Assembly: GCA_026018925.1 (NCBI GenBank) | Contig: JAKSZU010000008.1 | Location: 5,756,415-5,820,414 of the forward strand | DNA length: 64,000 bases | Source of the DNA: Tupaia tana | Taxonomy: Eukaryota > Chordata > Mammalia > Scandentia > Tupaiidae | Reading direction: 5' to 3' | Shown: one piece after another, positions 10,705 through 20,820 of the stretch | Numbering within the stretch: the first letter of the stretch is position 1 | Layout of the letters: each line of letters starts with the position of its first letter | Notes under the pieces: generated by a model | Told to the model about the DNA's origin: nothing | The model's database searches: none | What the model saw: only the letters and a program-made list of their open reading frames with translations | Made by a program: the position numbers and the translations under genes

Positions 10705-10997
10705 TGCTCAGAACACAGACTGCTGAGAACTCAAGCCCCACTCAGGAGAACTCGAGTTTATTATGGGGTGGACGGACAGACCCAGAGGAGTTGTACTCCA
10801 AAGTCTGGTCACAGGGGTTATACATTCCGGGTTCAGGGATGTTGCAGAGAAAGGAAACCAGAAAAGTCGCAAAACAGTTGCAAACTAACTTGAAACACTT
10901 CCCAGTTCCTATAGAAACCAGCCAGCGGGTAATTTACAAAAGTGGAACAGAAATACTTCCTGTTTGCAAGCAGCATTAGCAGACAGGAACCATCCCA
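10705..10997 (-). repeat. Provirus 5' LTR
   Basis: On the minus strand the LTR runs from TGGGATGG at 10997 to TGAGCA at 10705, 293 bp. A TATA-like TATAAC lies at 10817-10822 and AATAAA at 10757-10762, about 60 bp apart, consistent with a U3-R-U5 layout. Its outer flank continues the interrupted SINE. Confidence 0.88.
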
Positions 10998-11056
10998 GAA
11001 CTGAGGTCAACCATGTGGGAGTCAGCGCCTTCACCACTCTGCCACCTGCTGGCCCA
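10998..11056 (-). mobile_element. SINE head, other half of the copy split by the provirus
   Basis: gaactgaggtcaaccatgtg through cacctgctggccca is the tRNA-like head of the SINE. It continues the portion at 3901-4115 once the provirus and the 4-bp duplication are removed. Confidence 0.85.
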
Positions 11057-11329
11057 TGTTTGAGAGCTTGTACTCCTGACCTAATCACCTCCCAGAGGTA
11101 CTCCTCTACCATCCCTTGAAAGTTAGGATCTTAAAATACCAAGCTTAGGGGACAGAAACATTCAGTGTACTGCATTTGGATTCAGGCATTAATTCTGGCT
11201 CCTTCACTTACAAAAATGTATCGGTGTCATTGTAACCCAAGCAGAGGAAGCCTTGAGATCCCAGATTTTTATAGCATCTACTGCTTAAAGTATCTTAGGT
11301 CACCTAATCCTTGAATGTGAGAACTTGAG

Positions 11330-11463
11330 CCTTCTTATGTTCAAAATGCTGGGTCCCACCTCTTTCCTCTCACAGGATCAGGGTTTATAGTTCTGAGTCA
11401 GCTCAGGAATTTTAGTTTGTACCACATGCCTTAGGCAATGCTGCTGCAGGCTGTCCTGGACGG
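11330..11463 (+). repeat. MER5-like hAT DNA-transposon fossil
   Basis: The order aatgctgggtcccacct, then ttctgagtcagctcagg, then gcaatgctgctgcaggctgtcc follows the MER5A type of non-autonomous hAT-Charlie element. The ends are eroded. The upstream stretch 11057-11329 is unrecognised. Confidence 0.6.
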
Positions 11464-11516
11464 CACTTGGTTACCCAGGTCATGACTGTTTACCTGCGGT
11501 CAAAGTCTAAGTACCA

Positions 11517-11768
11517 AGAGGCCAGCAGGTGGCATGATGGCTAAGGTAATGGACTCCCACATGGTCAACTGTGGTTTGAGTCCTGGACCTGGTGGCTTGA
11601 AAATCACGCAGGGCACATCTGCATGTGTGCCCAAAATCCTGAGAGGAAAAGGGATTGCGGTGTTGCCATCCCGCCAGGGGGTGGTTTCTCACTTTCCTCC
11701 TCTCTGTTTCTCTCCTCTCCAGTGAGTGCACCTGCCCCATGACAAAACCCTAAAACAAACAAAAAGTA
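11517..11768 (+). mobile_element. tRNA-derived SINE, long form
   Basis: Full-length copy: head ggccagcaggtggcatgatgg, B box ggtttgagtcc, body with gggattgcggtg, CT-rich stretch, end ccatgacaaaaccc with an (aaac)n tail. Confidence 0.85.
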
Positions 11769-11887
11769 TCTAAGCATCAAAACTGGGCTTATGATTCACC
11801 TAAGGTCACACGTGAAACATATATTTAATTTTAATGACTCCTGAATAGGGTGTTTAAATTTTTTAAAATTGTGATTTCTCTTTTACA

Positions 11888-12147
11888 TATAATTTTTTTT
11901 GAGAGGTTTTCACTATAGGGCGTGTGCTTGCCAGACAGACAGAGACATAGAGACAGAAAGCGAGAAATCACCCCCCAGGGGGGATGGTCACGCCGCAATC
12001 CCTTCTCCTCCATTCTCCTCTCAGGATCTTGGGCATGCACGCACACGTGCCCGGTGTGAGTTTTAAGCCACCGGGTCTGGGCGCGACCCGCGGTCAACTA
12101 TGTGGGAGCCCAGCGACATAGCCATTACACTAACTGCTGGTTCCCTC
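11888..12147 (-). mobile_element. tRNA-derived SINE, long form, young
   Basis: T-run, gagaggttttcactataggg, a well preserved body (ggcatgcacgcacacgtg) and head ending taactgctggttccc. It is close to the copy at 12342-12597. Confidence 0.88.
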
Positions 12148-12226
12148 TTTTACATATAATTAATGTGTATTTTTTGTGTGTACAGTTTTTTTAAGATATC
12201 AATACAGTGAATAATAATCAAATCAT

Positions 12227-12228
<2 letters not shown>

Positions 12229-12261
<33 letters not shown>
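12229..12261. repeat. (TA)n microsatellite
   Basis: An uninterrupted alternating TA run of about 33 bp, in AT-rich DNA between two SINEs. Confidence 0.95.
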
Positions 12262-12265
<4 letters not shown>

Positions 12266-12341
12266 CATTGAACATTTTGTCATGCCCTGCATTTGTTAAT
12301 AGTTCTATTACTTTTCTTAAAAAATGTGTTAAGTTGTCCTT

Positions 12342-12597
12342 TCTTTTGGAGAGATTTTTGCTATAGGGCGCGTGCGCTCTCCAGACAGAGAGAGACATAG
12401 AGACAGAAAGCGAGAAATCGCCCCCCAGGGGGGATGGTCACGCTGCAATCCCTTCTCCTCCATTCTCCTTTCGGGATCTTGGGCACGCACGCACACGCGC
12501 CTGGCGTGAGTTTTAAGCCACCGGGTCCGAGACGCGAACCGCGGTCAACTATGTGGGAGTCCAGCAACATAGCCATTACGCTAACTGCTGGTTCCCA
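12342..12597 (-). mobile_element. tRNA-derived SINE, long form, young
   Basis: The copy is nearly intact with a canonical 3' end complement gctatagggcgcgtgcgctc. It sits in the T-tail of the neighbouring SINE: tgtcctttc lies on its left (12336-12344) and tgtcctttttt on its right (12599-12608). Confidence 0.88.
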
Positions 12598-12601
12598 TGT
12601 C

Positions 12602-12835
12602 CTTTTTTGTTTTTTTAAAGAGACTTTTGCTGTAGGGTGTGTGTGCTCACCAGAGAGACAGAGAGAGAGAGAGAGAGAAAGGAGGCGAGAACTCACCCCC
12701 AGGGAGAATGGCCATTGTGCAATTCCTTCTCCCCCATTCCCCTCTTAGGATTTTGGTCACACACATGCACACACCTGGCATGAGTTTCAGGCCACCTTGT
12801 CTGGGACTTGACCCCTATGCTACCTGCTGGCCCAA
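12602..12835 (-). mobile_element. tRNA-derived SINE, long form, internally deleted
   Basis: The head is shortened: the body runs straight from gggacttgacc to ctatgctacctgctggccc. The word aagttgtcc to its right (12833-12841) also occurs left of the younger SINE at 12330-12338. The two therefore lie within one original target duplication. Confidence 0.8.
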
Positions 12836-12841
12836 GTTGTC

Positions 12842-13630
12842 CATATCTTTAACTCTACTGTGGTACACCATCCCATAGTCTCATCCCCTTATGGAAAGAT
12901 TTTTTTTCCCCATTTACATGGAAATTATAGTCAAGTAATGTTTATGTCCTGGATAATAAAAATAAAATCTTGCTTTAGTACTTACAAACAAATCAACAAT
13001 TCCTTCAACCAACTTCCTTCACCTCTGGTCCCGGGGGACAGCACTGTAGAGGAGCAATCACTGGGTGATACTCCTTAAAGCACTATGACTATGCAGGGAC
13101 CCAGGTTAGGAACCACTGCACATGGGGAGTGTGGATTGAGCTAACCCTGAGTACAGTGCGGGCACCCGGGGTTATAGCCAAGGAGCAGGTGAGGTCCGTG
13201 GGTGGAACTAGGGGAAATACGACCAGGCCAACCTGACGGGATTCTGTGGCAGACAGGCCAGCATCGGGCATCGCCTGGGGAGGGTGGAGGATGAGGAATC
13301 AGGGCAGCTATGGAGGGTGGTCAGATATCCAGGAGGGCATTCCTGCTCAGCTGGCTCAGCAGGGTCCTCTGCTAGAACTGGGTTTGACTAGGAAGTGCAC
13401 AGAGGACCACGCAGAAGATTCAGAAATTTGGCCAAGCAGAGAATCTTTGTTACCATTGTATAAAAACAAAACGATGATTTAAAGGTCCTATTGGCTTCTT
13501 TTGCAGTTCTAAAATCAGGCAACACTTCATTCTATAAACTAAAATAACCATTCTAAGGAGTTGAACAGAAAAAGTTTAGAGGGGAAAATGCTGAAGAAAG
13601 AGAAACAAAGTACAAAAAAGGGATTGATCA
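12842..13630. other. No gene recognised
   Basis: Mixed-composition DNA. A stretch near 13310-13400 looks vaguely LTR-like but cannot be assigned. The open frames are short and resemble nothing known to me. Confidence 0.4.
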
Positions 13631-13635
13631 TTTTT

Positions 13636-13886
13636 ATGTTTTTAAAAATTTTCCAGAGGCATATGTGCTCGCAGGGGATAGAGAGAGAGAGAGAGAGAGA
13701 AAGAGAAAGCGACCCCTGCAGGGGATGGTCACCCGCAATCCCTCCATCTCTCCCTCTTTTCAGGATTTTGGGCATACATGCACACATGCCCAACATTATT
13801 TTCAAGCCTCTGGGTCCAGGACTTGAACTGCATAATTGGCCATGTGGGACCCAGTCACTTTAAGCACCATGCCACCAGTTGGCCCA
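13636..13886 (-). mobile_element. tRNA-derived SINE, long form
   Basis: Diverged copy with a (ga)n expansion at 13680-13700 in the CT-rich segment and a head ending gccaccagttggccc. Confidence 0.8.
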
Positions 13887-13939
13887 GATTGGCCATTAAA
13901 CATTTTTAAAAATTTCACGAAGTCTTTATGATCTATTTT

Positions 13940-14176
13940 TTCTTTGTATTATTATTTGTTTAATGGTCATAGTGCATGTGTACTTGCCGGAAAAACAGAA
14001 AGAGACTAAAAGCACTCCCAAGTGTGGAATGCCTTCTCCTCTGTTTCTTGATCCCATCAGGATCCTGTGCGTGTAAGCACATGTGCCTAGCATGTTGCTC
14101 TAGCCCCTGGGGCCAGGATCTGCACTATGGTCAGCCACAGGGGATCCAGCAACCCCTGTACTATGGGCTGGCCCAA
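13940..14176 (-). mobile_element. tRNA-derived SINE, old long form
   Basis: Shortened CT-rich part; head ends ctgtactatgggctggccc. It belongs to an older variant whose head contains atgggctggcc rather than cacctgctggcc. Confidence 0.65.
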
Positions 14177-14469
14177 GTGAGATGCGTCATTGCAAAGTCA
14201 CCTGTAAGGTGGTGACAGGGAGACAGAATGAGAGGCGATAACCGAGGAGAGAACAGCACTTCCTTCTTTCTGGTAAGGACGAAAACAGGGATCCCCAGTG
14301 ACATGCTGATCGAAACTAACCTGTTTGGGAAATCTGGCATGATTTCTCTGAGGCCATATAGCAACTTAGCTTTGGCTAAGTTAGAGACACAAGTGACACC
14401 ATTGTGATGTTTCCTCTGGTCCACTGGAGCCTAGTGAAGAAGCTCCTTCCAAAACAATGGTCCCCTAGA
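14177..14469. other. No feature recognised
   Basis: Unique-looking sequence without a gene signal. Confidence 0.4.
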
Positions 14470-14473
14470 ACTT

Positions 14474-14557
14474 TTGGTTTTTAAAGACCAGACTTGAACC
14501 GCAGTCAACTACGTGGGAGTCCAGCAGTGTAACCATTATGCCCTCTGCTGGTTCTGG
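14474..14557 (-). mobile_element. SINE head fragment
   Basis: Only the tRNA-like part remains (gacttgaaccgcagtcaac to cctctgctggttc), preceded by a T-rich segment and aaagaccag. Confidence 0.75.
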
Positions 14558-15350
14558 TCTCCAAGAACTTTTAACACCCTTTGAATCATCCCTTTTTTAA
14601 AATTCTTGTGATCACCTCCTTATTCTGAAATTGTGTCAACTGCTATTTATTAATCATCATCTACAGATACTGCCATCCTCTTCCAACGTGCACAGAGAGT
14701 ATCCATTAGTTCATACTGTGCTTTCCTACTTTTTAGCCCTTTGAATATATTTCTTCCTTGTCTCCCATCGTTAGAAGAGCCCAAGCAGGCCTGCATTCCC
14801 TGCGCGTCAAGCACAGGCATTCTCTCGATTCCCCAGTGTGAGAGGGAGATGGCACTCACTGCCCCGCTTCCTGTCCACCTCTTCTCCCCGTCCCATTTTC
14901 GAAACTCTGTAAATGCTCAAGGTCGCTATCGTGTTTTATTATTTATAATAAAATTTATAATTAAATTGGTACAGTATATTTATAAAGTATACTTTCGACC
15001 TGTGATTTTATAAATATAGGCTATAAAAATGATTTAATGTGAGGATTACTAAGGAAAGGGATTTGCAGTTTGTGGTTCCAGTATGCATGCTTTTATGCAA
15101 AAAATGAAGCCTAAAACATATAAATGTTTTTAAATGGCCTTTCTTAAGTTAGCTTGCAATCTTTCTTCACTTAGAGCCGGTGGAAGCTTCAGCCAGCTAG
15201 GTTCATCGGCTGGGACATGACCCTTTGCTGTGCAAGTTCTGGGGACCTTCTTCCTGGTTTTGGCCTCACACGTGTCTGTGCAGAGTTCTGGCTGCGTCCT
15301 TGTAGCGAAACCTCAAGTGCCTGCTTAAAGCAGTTCTCAGTCTCTGCACC
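14558..15350. other. No feature recognised
   Basis: AT-rich DNA including ttataattaaattgg near 14950-14970. No repeat family could be assigned. Confidence 0.4.
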
Positions 15351-15354
15351 TCTA

Positions 15355-15625
15355 TTTGTTTTGTTTTTAATACTTCTTTTTTTCTTAGTGGCAGACACAC
15401 TGTATGGTTGAGAGACAGCAGAAGGGGAAGAGAGAGGGAGGTAGAAAGCACCCCTTATTGGGACATGGTCACACAGTCCCTTCCCCATTTCTCCATCCGC
15501 TGGGGTTTTGGACACGTATGCATATGTGCCTGGCATGCCCTTCAAGCACCTGGGCCGAGATTCCACCTACACTTGGGCATGTGAGATCTGGCTCCCTTCA
15601 CCACTTGGCTATGAGGCCAGACCAG
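15355..15625 (-). mobile_element. tRNA-derived SINE, old long form
   Basis: T-rich tail, body with gggacatggtcac and gtatgcatatgtgcctggc, and head ending ggctatgaggccagacc. Strongly diverged. Confidence 0.65.
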
Positions 15626-15785
15626 TCTCTGCATCTTTAATGGCCCCAGGTTTTAATTTTTATGAATGAATTCCATTTGATCTCTAAAAATACATTGCTT
15701 CCAAAATAGGATTAATAAAATATCTAATATTAGTTTTATATAATCCAAGAAAGCTTCTTTCTCTAGGTATATATACTTTCTTGGA

Positions 15786-16037
15786 TTTTTTTTTTCTTTT
15801 TTAAGAATTTGCTAGAGGCTACATGTGTTCACTAGAGAGAGAAAAGAGAAACAGAGACAGTGAGAGAGAAAGTGAGGAAACAACCTCCAGGGGAAATGGC
15901 CACACCCCATCTATTCTCCATTTCTCCTTTCAGGATTTTGGGCACACATGAACACGTGTGTGCTCAGAATACTAGTAAGCCTCTGTACCAGGCACGTGGG
16001 ATCCAGCCGCCTTAGCCACCATGTCACCATCTGGCTC
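15786..16037 (-). mobile_element. tRNA-derived SINE, long form
   Basis: T-run at 15787-15803, diverged body, head partly deleted and ending ccatgtcaccatctggctc. It is the first of three adjacent SINEs in the same orientation. Confidence 0.75.
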
Positions 16038-16059
16038 ACTTCTCTGGATTTTAATGGAT

Positions 16060-16318
16060 TAATTAATTATTTGAGAGAGAGAGATCTTTATTATAGGGTG
16101 TTTGCACTTGCCAGAGAGACAGAAAGAGAGAAAGTGAGAATCACCAGCCAGGGGTGATGGCCATGCTACAATCCCTTCCCCTCCATTCTCTTCTGGGGAT
16201 TTTAGGCATGCATGTACATGCGGCTGGCATGAGTTTCAAGCTGCCGGGTCCAGGACTCGAAGGGCAGTCAACCATGTGGGAGTCCAGAGACATAACCATT
16301 ACGCCATCTGCTGGTCCA
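16060..16318 (-). mobile_element. tRNA-derived SINE, long form
   Basis: (ag)n-rich 3' part, body with catgcatgtacatgcggctgg, head ending acgccatctgctggtcc. Confidence 0.82.
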
Positions 16319-16319
16319 T

Positions 16320-16588
16320 TATTTTTGTTTATTTTTTTTAGAGAGATTTTTGCTATAGATGTGCTCACTGGAGAGACAGAGACAGAGAGAGAGAAAGTGA
16401 GAAATCACCCCCCAGGGGGCATGGCCATACCACAATCCCTTCTTCTCCATTCTCCTTGGGATCTGGGGCATGTATGCACACATGCCCAGTATGAATTTTA
16501 AGCTGCTATGTCTGGGACTGGAACCATGCTCAGCCATGTGGGAGTCCAGTGATGTGGCCCAGCCACTACACCACCTGCTGGTGCCCGC
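16320..16588 (-). mobile_element. tRNA-derived SINE, long form
   Basis: Abuts the previous copy. The head carries a short internal duplication (gtggcccagccactac) before cacctgctggtgcc. Confidence 0.8.
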
Positions 16589-16589
16589 T

Positions 16590-17285
16590 TTCCTGGATTT
16601 TAGTACTCAATCCTGGCAGACAGAAGCATAGTATATGCTATGCAGTTTTCATTGTGTATGTTTGCATGTAAAAGATCACCTCCCAGGAGGGGTTTTCCTC
16701 CATGTCCCAGTCCCAGTCACTCTCCGTCCCACACCCCGCCACGTATGTTCTGTGTAGCTCCCATCCCTGTGTGCAGTGGTGCCACATGTGTGCCCATGAG
16801 CCACCCACCGGCTGTCACCTTGTGCGAGAGCAGGTGCTTTGTCTCTCTATCTCTCTCTCTCTCCGCTGCGTAACCTGAGCGGTGGAGCAGTGGATGGTGT
16901 TGAGTGGCTTAGCGAAGATCTCTAGATGCAAAAAAAAAAAACCCCTCCCTTCATCTTTATATGGACCCAGGCTGTTTCCCAGCAAGCTGCAGAAGAAATG
17001 TGCCCAATGACTCACTGTTCTTCAGTGAGATGCTCACCCCTCGGGGCCAGGGTGCTTGTGTCTGTGCATATTCCTCCAGGCAGTCCTCCCCCTCTCCGAT
17101 CTCTCACTGATCCACTCCAGCCAGGCAGATGAGTGTGGTGGGACACAGGTAGAACTGCCCACCAGGGAAGACAGCTCACAGCTTGCGGCTATGAAGTGGA
17201 AAGAAGTGGTTTTTGCTCTGTTTTAATTATTGGAGCTCTTTTACACTAACAAGGTAGGTACTTAAATACTTGTGGGATGGATAAT
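16590..17285. other. No gene recognised
   Basis: A (ct)n run at 16844-16862 and an A-run near 16928-16940. Otherwise unassigned sequence. Confidence 0.4.
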
Positions 17286-17289
17286 TGAA

Positions 17290-17410
17290 TGAGAGAGCAA
17301 TCCTATTTCCGTTTTAGATAGGGAAACAGAACAGAAAGTTGCAGGTATTGCTGAAAGTCACCTAGTTTTGGACTGAATCCAAGGGTTCATTCCAAAGCCC
17401 ATGGCTTATC
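17290..17410 (-). repeat. MIR SINE fragment
   Basis: The order cctatttccgttttagat, agggaaacaga, gctgaaagtcacc and ggactgaatccaaggg matches the antisense core of MIR, an ancient mammalian tRNA-derived SINE. Confidence 0.6.
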
Positions 17411-17679
17411 CTCTGCATAGGAGTTCCTTAAGCTTTGGCTGCATGGAGAAGCAGAGAGCAACCGGGAGCTGAGCAGAATGACAGCTGGCAGGGACCGGCG
17501 GGAGAGGAATGGAGAGTGGCTGCTCCAAAGGAGTGAGGTTTCAGTTACGCAAGATGAGTACGGTGTAGAGAGCAAATGTATTCCGTGCTCACGGGGTTCA
17601 CGACACTGTCCTGTGTACTAGAACTGGTTAAGAGGATGATCTTATGTTAAGTGTTCTTACCACACATGCAGACGTGCAG

Positions 17680-17710
<31 letters not shown>

Positions 17711-17920
17711 TAGTAATAACACTGTGAGGGGAGAGGAAACTTGGGAGGCGCTAGACATGTCCATGGCCTTCATTATAATGGTTTTGTAGGAACATTCTTA
17801 TCCCCAAATTCATCAAGTTGTATGCAACAAGTGAACCTCTTTTTATATGTCAATTATTCTTTAATAAGGTGATTTTAGTAATCATAAATAAAATTTTAAA
17901 ATTTTAGAGTATTGGTAGGT
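17411..17920. other. Unassigned DNA with (CA)n microsatellite
   Basis: A CA repeat of about 28 bp at 17681-17708. The rest is unassigned. Confidence 0.5.
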
Positions 17921-17924
17921 CTTT

Positions 17925-18002
17925 TTTTAAAGAATTATTTTATTTAACTTTATTTATTTATATTTAATTTTATTTATTCATTCATTTATTTTAATTTGAA
18001 CA

Positions 18003-18039
<37 letters not shown>

Positions 18040-18139
18040 AGGGAAAGTGAGAAAGCAAGCTACCAGGTCCAGGACTTGAACTATGGTCAGCCATGTGGGA
18101 GTGTCCAGCACCTTAACCACCATGCCACCCACTGGTCCC
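17925..18139 (-). mobile_element. tRNA-derived SINE, short form, with (CA)n expansion
   Basis: A/T-rich tail, then an acacac run of about 33 bp (18003-18035) where other short-form copies have gaccagagagaga, then gagaaagcaagc and the head ending ccacccactggtccc. Confidence 0.82.
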
Positions 18140-18690
18140 AAGTATTGGTAGGTCTTAAACGTAAGGTCAATGCTTTTATGCAAGGACTATTACAAGATTG
18201 TGAAAGTTCTCCCCCTGGGACACATTGCCCACCCAGGCTGCACAGAGGATGGTGAGGAATTCTGGTGGGAGTGAAGAGCCTGTAGAGAGACCTTCTAAGC
18301 AATAGTTGGCAAGTCACTGTTGTAACGGCCGTAAGAGAGCCAAAGCCACTCCATGTTGCCCTCAGGCTTAGAGTCCATTTAATCAATCAGCCTTTAGGAA
18401 AACTAGTCTTTACTTCTGTCTTTGACTTCCCTCCAAAGAACCTTCCAGAGCCTCATCTGGTACCTCCCTCAACTGGATCTCACCTAATGCTTCAGTAACA
18501 AAAGTTAATAATAATCTTGTTCAATCTTTGTAGTTACCTGGCTATGGATAGAAGGGGGAGAAAGATGTCACCAGCTCCCTCTCGCATGACCAGCTGAGAA
18601 GATTTTATCAGCTTAAACATTATAAAGTGACCAGGTGGAATTCGCTGCTTCTCTTTATTTTATTTTTTCTTTCCTTTAAAAATCTCTATG
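18140..18690. other. No feature recognised
   Basis: No repeat or gene signal identified. Confidence 0.4.
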
Positions 18691-18691
18691 A

Positions 18692-18977
18692 TGGGGCCAG
18701 CTAGTGGCACAGTGGTTAAGGTGACAGGATCCCACATGGCCAACTCTCGGTTAAAGCCCTGGACCTGGTGGTTTGAGAAACATGCCAGGTCATTGTGCAT
18801 TCGTGCCCACCGTCTGAAGAGAAGAAAGGAGAAGGGATCTCAGCTTGGCCATCCGCGGGGGAGGGGGGGTTCTTTTTCACTTTCTCTCTCTGTTTCTCTC
18901 CCTCGCTCTCTGGTGAGTGTACACACTCTCAAAATTACAAAAAATAAAAAAATAAAAACAATAACAAAACAATAAAA
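18692..18977 (+). mobile_element. tRNA-derived SINE, long form
   Basis: Head ggggccagctagtggcacag, a G-run at 18858-18868 in the body, CT-rich stretch and a long A-rich tail from 18940. Confidence 0.82.
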
Positions 18978-18981
18978 AGTG

Positions 18982-19700
18982 TCCTGTGATTATTGCGGAA
19001 TTCGGGCTGCCAACCAGCTAGCCGAGAAACCCAGTGACAGTCAGAGAGTTGAAGAACTCGGGTTTACTTTGCCGACAGGCCCAGATGGGTTAGCAGTGCT
19101 GGCTGAGTCCTGGGCCAGCCGTGGTACCTGGTTTTTAAGGGCTGTAGAGCTGGAAGTTGCAGGGGTGGTACTGGCGACGTGCCAATCTGGTCGCAGACAG
19201 CCTCCTGGGGCAGGGCGGCCTGCCTCAAGTGCTTGTACAGAAGCAAAATTAAGCAGTTACCTGGGGATCTTCAGGGCTGGGGACTTCCGGGTCCTTAGAC
19301 AAACACAATGGAATCTAAATGGCCTTCCTGGCTCAGGACTGAACATCGCTAAGGAACATCTCAGGGTAGGGAGTTTCAGGTCATTTAGCAAGACAGTAGG
19401 AACATTAATCTCTCTGTTTACTCTAGGCAAAGGAAGAAAGCAAGTTTCCAATACAGAGAAGAGTTCAAAATGGAGGCGCTCCTGCTTCATCAGGACCGAT
19501 AACTTCGGAGATGGTCTTTGGACATTGGTATACTATCTCCACAAGTCGCTGGCTTCCTGGATAAAGCTAGCTTTCCTTTCCACCAACACGTGCCGGGAGC
19601 ACTGGCTTTCCAGCCTCTGGTAGCTGAACGTGGATTTGGTGCCAGGGTTCTGGTCAGACCGTGACTGCTCCCTCCCCGCAGCCCCCATAAGACACCCAAT
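18982..19700 (-). repeat. Probable class I ERV solo LTR
   Basis: On the minus strand a TATA-like TTAAAAA (19130-19137) lies about 70 bp before an AGTAAA polyadenylation-like signal followed by CCCGAGTTC (near 19058). The latter resembles the AATAAACTCGAGTTC site of the provirus at 10757. The end AATCACA at 18982 would be the LTR terminus. A CAAAATGG motif typical of U3 lies near 19465. The 214-codon open frame on the plus strand here (18979-19623) has no family resemblance and is fortuitous. The far end and target duplication are not established. Confidence 0.5.
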
Positions 19701-19744
19701 GGCGAGAGCTCTAAAATTTTTCAGCGATATTTGTTAATGTATGG

Positions 19745-20085
19745 TGCTGTGGTTTAGATGTACGCACCCCCCCATTCATGTTTTGGAATTTGGCTGTATT
19801 TTAAAAGTATTAAGAGGAAACGTAATCCAACTGTGGAATTAAGAGGAGAGGCCTTTAGGAGTGTGATTATTTAGAGTAAGGCCCTCATATTGAATGCTGG
19901 AAGGTTTATTTAGAAGGAGGAATGAAAGTGAAATGTACTCTCCTCTGCACACTCACCAGATGCTGGCACCTTGCTGTTGAACCTCCCAGCCTTCAAACCT
20001 GGGAGTTAAGCAAACCTATCCGTATAAATGTCCCAGACTCAGCCATTTATGTTATTAGCAACAGAAAATTAGTACTGAGAACTAA
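19745..20085 (+). repeat. MaLR-type (MST/MLT1-like) solo LTR
   Basis: The order gctgtggtttagatgt, ccattcatgttttggaat, gaggcctttagg, cacactcaccagatgctgg, cctcccagccttc, ccagactcagcc and agcaacagaaaattagtac is that of a MaLR LTR, the non-autonomous ERVL relatives of mammals. Confidence 0.8.
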
Positions 20086-20261
20086 GGTTGTTTGCTAACA
20101 ATGAAAGCCTGAAAATCTGGAGCCAGCTTTAGAACTGGGTAATGGGCAGAGATGGATAAGAGTATGGAAGAGCAGAATAGAGGAAATCTAGAATGTGTTA
20201 TGAGAAATTGTGGTTGGATGATGAGAAGATGAAAGCAACTTTGGAACTCATCTTTTTTAAA

Positions 20262-20512
20262 GCTATTTATTTTATTCATGATAGAGAATACATGAACTTG
20301 TGCACATGAGAGGGAAAGAAAGAGAAAGAAAAGAACCTCAATAAGATCTTACCATGATTTGTCCCCCCAGTCCTTCTGGTCGTCTGGATCTTGGGCATGC
20401 ATGTGCATGCCTGACTATTTCAGGTCAAGCCAGCTGGGGATCTGAACCCACAGTTGGCCACGTGACTTCCAGGACTGCATTTGATATCGTGCCATCTGTG
20501 CCACTGAGTCTA
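20262..20512 (-). mobile_element. tRNA-derived SINE, old copy
   Basis: Tail tatttattttattcatg, agaga-rich part, body gggcatgcatgtgcatgcc, head badly eroded. An older family member. Confidence 0.6.
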
Positions 20513-20577
20513 GGCCTGGAACTTCTAAAAGATTAGTTAAGTAGACTAGAACGCTGATGGACATATGGATAGTGAAG

Positions 20578-20820
20578 GGCCGACCCCATAGCCTAGTGGT
20601 TAAAAGAAGCTAGATTCCCACATGACCAAACTGTGGTTTGAATCCTGACTCTAGTGGCTTCTCTGCTGTATGTGCACGTGTGCCCCAAATCCCAGCAGGA
20701 TACAGAAATGGAGAAGCGATTGCAGCATGACCACTCCCCATGTGGGTTCCTTTTTCCCTCTCTGTCTCTCTCTGGTGAATAAACACACCCTCTGGCAATT
20801 AAAAAACAAAAGAAAAAAGA
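20578..20820 (+). mobile_element. tRNA-derived SINE, older subfamily
   Basis: The head reads gggccgaccccatagcctagtggtt, unlike the agcaggtgg heads. The body and the end tctggcaattaaaa are also diagnostic. The copies at 41105, 41610 and 44985 share this older type. Confidence 0.75.

Larger units (their letters stand above)
4116..10997 (-). mobile_element. ERV-E-like class I (gammaretrovirus-like) provirus, gag-pol remnant, env absent
   Basis: This is a complete LTR-to-LTR provirus of about 6.9 kb in reverse orientation. The order read on the minus strand is 5' LTR, tRNA-Glu-type primer site, long leader, gag, protease, reverse transcriptase, RNase H, integrase, polypurine tract, 3' LTR. Both LTR ends carry TG...CA. 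The flanks aaac (4112-4115) and gaac (10998-11001) fit a 4-bp target duplication with one change. Every reading frame is interrupted, key catalytic residues are altered, and nothing env-like lies between integrase and the polypurine tract. An L1 3' end is inserted in the 5' part. The LTR pair differs at roughly one position in ten over the segment I compared by eye, so the element is old. Confidence 0.9.

Noticed and set aside
18979-19623. A 214-codon plus-strand open frame
   Set aside because: It lies antisense within an LTR and resembles no protein family.
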